A stretch of 64,000 bases of DNA from Cyclobacteriaceae bacterium (GTDB lineage: Bacteria > Bacteroidota > Bacteroidia > Cytophagales > Cyclobacteriaceae). The position numbers were made by a program, and so were the translations under genes. The stretch covers positions 894,022 through 958,021 of the forward strand of contig JAHBTX010000003.1 of assembly GCA_019638395.1 (NCBI GenBank). Reading direction: 5' to 3'. The number at the start of each line of letters is the position of its first letter. Positions within the stretch are counted from its first letter, which is position 1. Below are positions 61,061 to 64,000 of this stretch, in pieces. A model generated the notes under the pieces. The model saw only the letters and a list, made by a program, of their open reading frames with translations. It did no database searches and was not told the DNA's origin.

Positions 61061-61123
61061 GCTGGCACACATGCCAAAGCCGCACGTTCCAAACGCACAT
61101 CCAAAGCTTTGGCAAGAGTGCCG
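61061..61123 (+). repeat. Covarying hairpin element, copy 2
   Basis: GGCAC/GTGCC outer stem, ACAT/AAGA internal loop, inner stem GCCAAAGC (61073-61080) with GCTTTGGC (61106-61113), 25-base loop with CGCAC, ACGC and CCAAA. Begins 35 bases after the PLD/J gene stop, in the same orientation as copy 1, so the two copies bracket the four-gene operon. Confidence 0.75.
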
Positions 61124-61281
61124 CCACCGCACCACGGGGACAAAGTAGTAAGAGTTCACAGTAAACCGATAATGTAGTGTAACGGTTGCCCCGTCCGCGA
61201 CTTAAGTTTCACGAAACAATTCGGTGGACAAATTGACAATATAACGGTGGACAAATCACCAAGGACGGGAGAAGGGCACAG

Positions 61282-61452
61282 GCGCTAACAAAATGTTTCT
61301 GCAATGTGGGGGTTCGGTGTAGGTATTAAAAGTAATTTCTTAATTTAGTTCGGTGTCGGGGGACAGAGACGTGCAGGTCGGGCTTAACATTTCGCTGCGC
61401 TTCATTTTTAAGCCCTCCTATTCCCCACACTGCAGAAACACAAACGTTGTGT
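61282..61452 (+). repeat. attC-like long hairpin site 1
   Basis: GCGCTAAC on the left, then a 17-base arm (61295-61311, starting GTTTCTGCA) that pairs with 61423-61439 at 16 of 17 positions, and ACGTTGTGTGC on the right. AAC and GTT face each other outside the stem. The middle contains TTTCTTAATTTAGTTC, GGGGACAG and a hairpin with CATTTCGCTGCGCTTCATT. The single mismatch is A-C on this strand and would be a G-T wobble on the other. Confidence 0.6.
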
Positions 61453-61479
61453 GCCATTTCCGGGACAGAAAATTTAAAG

Positions 61480-61965
61480 ATGACAGACGACAAATTTCTG
61501 AGTTCTGACTACTTCAACAAATCTTGGACTTGGTACAAGAGACTTGGATATTTTTTATTCTTCGTTTTTCTCGTGACAGCTTGGGAGATTGCAGAAGACC
61601 CGTGGGATTTTTGGTGGATAAAGTATGCAATACTGACATTTATTTCATTGGGACTATTTCTATCTCCAGTTGACGACATTGCAATTGACGACAATTATTT
61701 CTACCATATCAAAAGGTCGTTATTAAAATCTAAGAACAAAATTGACAAGTACGACATCTCGACAATTAAATCAGTAAGATGTTTGGGGGTTCACGTTCCA
61801 GGACTTAGTCTCCAAGAAATGGCGGGGACGAATAGACAATTGAGTACCGAGACCAATACTATTGAGATAACTTTTAAAGACGGGACATATAAAAGTATAG
61901 AACTCGCGATTTATAAAAAGGAGTTAATCTTTTATGCGGAGAAAATTAGAGAACGACTTAAATGA
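61480..61965 (+). CDS. Small membrane protein, cassette-borne, function unknown
   Basis: 161 aa with two hydrophobic segments (YFLFFVFLVTAWEIA and IKYAILTFISLGLFLSPV) and a polar C-terminal beta-rich domain (NTIEITFKDGTYKSIELAIY), reminiscent of PH-like membrane proteins. ATG 61480 chosen; an upstream frame would start inside the attC-like right end. It lies alone between two attC-like sites, the layout of a one-gene cassette. Confidence 0.6.
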   Translation: MTDDKFLSSDYFNKSWTWYKRLGYFLFFVFLVTAWEIAEDPWDFWWIKYAILTFISLGLFLSPVDDIAIDDNYFYHIKRSLLKSKNKIDKYDISTIKSVRCLGVHVPGLSLQEMAGTNRQLSTETNTIEITFKDGTYKSIELAIYKKELIFYAEKIRERLK

Positions 61966-61970
61966 AAACG

Positions 61971-62145
61971 GCACACAACACTGTGCATAAGCCATAGCGG
62001 GGTTCAGTGTTGCATTATAGTTTTTGTTTCTTAATTTCGTTCACCCACGTGGGACAAGGCGCAGCAGGTCGGCCTTGGCATTCCGCTTCGCTTCATTGCC
62101 AAGTCCTCCTAAACCCCGCTACGGCTCATGCACTCACGTTGTGGC
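61971..62145 (+). repeat. attC-like long hairpin site 2
   Basis: GCACACAAC on the left, a 22-base arm (61983-62004, starting GTGCATAAGCC) pairing with 62112-62133 at 20 of 22 positions, then CACGTTGTGGC on the right. The middle has TTTCTTAATTTCGTTC, GGGACAAGGCG, GCAGGTCGG and a hairpin with CATTCCGCTTCGCTTCATT, all shared with site 1. Both mismatches (61989/62127 and 61994/62122) are A-C here, G-T on the other strand. Confidence 0.65.
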
Positions 62146-62489
62146 TCATTTGCTGAAATTGGTCACGCGGACAGTGACGACCTTGACGATTTAGATTTTT
62201 CTACGCGTAAAGAGTGGACTGAAATAAATTAAAAAATATCAGACCAGATCAGTAACGCACGACACCGCGACTACTTTGGGACTTTAACAAAAAACTAAAA
62301 ACGGGGACAAGGACTTTTTATTTACGCGGACAATTTTCCAACGGTTGACAGTTTTTCACTCCGCGGAGAAAGAAATAAACGGGGACTTGACCTCGCCCGA
62401 CAATTGATTTTAAATGGAGCTCGCTTCTTCGTGACAACAATTTAGGGTCGACACGGTCGACAACAAAGTCTACGGACGAAGCAAACGAG
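62146..62489. other. Non-coding stretch between attC-like sites 2 and 3
   Basis: No coherent reading frame on either strand. Rich in GGACA words and includes GCGGACAGT (62167) and GCGGACAATT (62326), also present at 56475 and 56565. Could be a decayed cassette or encode an RNA. Confidence 0.5.
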
Positions 62490-62622
62490 CCACAACAACA
62501 TGTTTGCGTCAGGCGGGGTTGACGTGTAGTTTGAAGTTTTGTTATCTTTAGTTCGTTTGGTGTCGGGGACAGGGCGTAGTTTCAAATTCCCGCCCGACCG
62601 CAAACACAAACGTTGCCGGCAA
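62490..62622 (+). repeat. attC-like long hairpin site 3
   Basis: CCACAACAAC on the left, arm TGTTTGCGTCAGGCGGG (62501-62517) pairing with 62589-62606 (one bulged C at 62598, one A-C mismatch 62511/62595), then AACGTTGCCGGC on the right. The middle has TTTAGTTCG, GTGTCGGGGACAG as in site 1. The loop is shorter than in sites 1 and 2. Confidence 0.6.
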
Positions 62623-62653
62623 GCCATTTTAGGGTCATCAAAATTTGACAATT

Positions 62654-63337
62654 ATGTTTGATAATAAAAATATTAGGTTTTACAATTGGCCAGAGTTCCA
62701 CTATATTGAATTAGAACTTAATATATCGTTTAGTGCTTTACTTCTTCTGAGTAGGAACAATGAAGAGATATTGAATCACAAAATGACTGAGCTGGAAAAC
62801 GCAATCAAGAACGACAATTTACTTAGTTCCCTAGACGGCTCAGATGGTGCAAACTACTTTTCGCAACAATACGAATATTCAGTTATGACAATCAAAGAGA
62901 TAAGTCAAAAACAGCGATTTGCAATGGTACTTACAATATTCGCAACTATTGAAAATCATCTAAAAAGAATTATTGGAATAGTTGAGACTAGGAGAAATTC
63001 TAAAATTAAATTGAATACTTCACTAAGTAAGATTCAGAATTACTATAATTTCCTTGCAAAAGAATTTAGCATAACTTCTGAATCAATTATTTCATTATTT
63101 ACAATGCTCAACGACCAAAGACATATTAGAAATGCGATTGCACATGGTGATGGATCAATTACTGGAACGCAAATAGCCAATACTGATTATGGTATTAGTG
63201 TAGCAGTGAATGGCGATTCAAAGCAGCTTATAATTAGCGAAAGTATCTATGTAGAGTACCTTCTTAAGACCAGTCAGGATTTTCTTGACAAACTGTTATT
63301 TGAGATAAATTCTAAAACTACTCCAATCCAAACCTGA
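62654..63337 (+). CDS. HEPN-like protein
   Basis: 227 aa, mostly helical. NDQRHIRNAIAHGDG holds an RxxxxH motif (Arg159-His164), the signature of HEPN domains of the MAE_28990/RiboL-PSP type; IFATIENHLKRIIGIVE is the preceding helix. These are often RNases in toxin or anti-phage systems. ATG 62654 preferred over a TTG three codons earlier. It follows attC-like site 3 by 31 bases and is five bases upstream of the next gene. Confidence 0.68.
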   Translation: MFDNKNIRFYNWPEFHYIELELNISFSALLLLSRNNEEILNHKMTELENAIKNDNLLSSLDGSDGANYFSQQYEYSVMTIKEISQKQRFAMVLTIFATIENHLKRIIGIVETRRNSKIKLNTSLSKIQNYYNFLAKEFSITSESIISLFTMLNDQRHIRNAIAHGDGSITGTQIANTDYGISVAVNGDSKQLIISESIYVEYLLKTSQDFLDKLLFEINSKTTPIQT

Positions 63338-63343
63338 TTGAAC

Positions 63344-63862
63344 ATGAAACTCCAATTGCTACTATTAATTTTTATTCCGAGTGCTGTATTTGCTCAGACG
63401 GAAGCTGAGACAAAGGCTTTTATTGAAAATATCGTATTTCACAATCCTTCCGAAATTCAAAATTTCTACTATCGTTTTTTTTTCAAATCTGACAACTCTG
63501 GATTTTCAATTAACATAGCAAATTGCCCCCCAAAGAAAACCGACTACAACGCTCCAGACTTTATGATTATTGAAAGAAAAGACGTTAAAGAAGGAAAGTA
63601 TTCTTCGGACTATTTAAGAATATCTTACTTAAGAGGCTATAAGATCACAACATATAATAACACATACTACATCGAATTACAGACCAAGGGTAGTGATGGA
63701 GCATTTTTTGAAATGGCGTGTGCAGATTCAAGCTGGTCTTCAACTACTCTTTCAACGAGTTCAAAGGAAGATGCAACTAAATTTATTAAAGCACTAAAAC
63801 ATCTGTGTAGCTTATACAAAACTTCATTTGTTGACCTGGACAATTTATTTAATGATAAATAG
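63344..63862 (+). CDS. Exported protein of unknown function
   Basis: 172 aa with a signal peptide (MKLQLLLLIFIPSAVFAQ). The mature part is polar, with two Cys (NCPPKK, MACADS) and no recognised domain. It follows the HEPN-like gene by six bases and is probably cotranscribed, an odd partner for an intracellular RNase. Confidence 0.6.
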   Translation: MKLQLLLLIFIPSAVFAQTEAETKAFIENIVFHNPSEIQNFYYRFFFKSDNSGFSINIANCPPKKTDYNAPDFMIIERKDVKEGKYSSDYLRISYLRGYKITTYNNTYYIELQTKGSDGAFFEMACADSSWSSTTLSTSSKEDATKFIKALKHLCSLYKTSFVDLDNLFNDK

Positions 63863-63952
63863 CTTCTATGTGAAGGTGACTGCTGAATAATAAGGTACCC
63901 GGACAGTTTTGTTTTCAGCGACAAAAATTCACCAACACGGAAAATTTGAGAA

Positions 63953-64000
63953 ATGGAATACAAACAACGACTGACCATTGTGACACGGTGGGCTGAAAAT
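63953..64000 (+). CDS. Possible start of a gene cut by the window edge
   Basis: ATG opens 16 codons (MEYKQRLTIVTRWAEN) to the end of the window. Too short to identify; listed only because the accessory array continues here. Confidence 0.25.
   Translation, partial: MEYKQRLTIVTRWAEN

Larger units (their letters stand above)
61027..61479. other. Inter-cassette region with hairpin element and attC-like site
   Basis: No gene. Holds hairpin element copy 2, a stretch with GGACA words and GTGGACAAA repeats (61223, 61251), and the first long attC-like hairpin. Confidence 0.6.

Noticed and set aside
56703-61123. Reading the flanking hairpins as IS or transposon ends
   Set aside because: They are direct, not inverted, with no target-site duplication or transposase visible, and their stems differ in sequence, unlike recent insertion-sequence ends.
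61447-61479. Upstream GTG start for the cassette membrane protein
   Set aside because: It would begin inside the GTTGTG right end of attC-like site 1; ATG 61480 is better placed.
1-64000. tRNA, rRNA or other standard RNA genes
   Set aside because: No cloverleaf-type TTCGAAT arms or rRNA landmarks were recognised by eye; a tRNAscan or Rfam search was not possible.

Overview
The window looks like chromosomal DNA from a Bacteroidota bacterium, most likely of the order Cytophagales. The pointers are a DUF3667 protein, a Bacteroidota-type histone H1-like protein, a TPR-PD40-OmpA envelope protein, a serine palmitoyltransferase-like enzyme, many signal peptides and lipoprotein signals, ORF6N-domain genes, and TAnnTTTG-type -7 boxes. 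I cannot name the species.

Region 1 (1-31 kb) is mostly housekeeping and envelope biology. It holds an efflux adaptor cut by the window edge, ppa with a glycosyltransferase, and a leftward chain of accC, DUF1015, maf and a CPBP membrane protein. It also holds a sphingoid-base-type acyl transferase, a histone H1-like protein, a TetR-ABC1 kinase pair, a stand-alone Ku, DUF3667, an ABC-F ATPase, an ECF sigma factor, an acyl desaturase, a cold-shock protein, a GH43 lipoprotein, a DEAD-box helicase, a ceramidase-like protein and an OmpA-family protein. Decayed accessory genes sit among them: an ORF6N pseudogene (7.5 kb) and a ParE-type toxin broken by one extra T (22.5 kb).

Region 2 (31-41 kb) mixes metabolic genes with the scar of a deleted accessory locus at 32.3-33.4 kb. 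The scar keeps the first ~36 codons of a helicase/nuclease-type protein, an intact ORF6N gene with two operator-like palindromes, and the first codons of a further gene. It runs into the 3' end of greB. Next come a second ABC-F gene, a PLD-like gene with an in-frame TGA, an ABC ATPase, several hairpin repeats, an EthD-like protein and a DPP-IV-type peptidase.

Region 3 (40.7-56.3 kb) is catabolic. It has a large lipoprotein cytochrome c with a glucose-dehydrogenase-like propeller and HEAT repeats, coupled to a sarcosine-oxidase-family flavoenzyme. Then a catalytically degenerate NUDIX regulator is divergent from an eight-gene run: three type-B carboxylesterases, an esterase-D-like hydrolase, a CitMHS carrier, an AtuA protein plus its detached C-terminal partner, and a DUF1593 hydrolase. 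A 21-bp palindrome sits just before the first esterase start codon.

Region 4 (56.3-64 kb) is visibly more A/T-rich in its genes and is an accessory array. A four-gene operon (Ymh-type HEPN, membrane protein, TPR protein, PLD/J-domain fusion) lies between two copies of a hairpin element whose stems covary. Beyond it are three attC-like long hairpins that share a core and are separated by a small membrane-protein gene, a non-coding stretch and a second HEPN gene with a secreted partner. No integrase is visible. This is the best candidate in the window for an undescribed mobile, possibly defensive, system. No rRNA, tRNA or CRISPR array was recognised.
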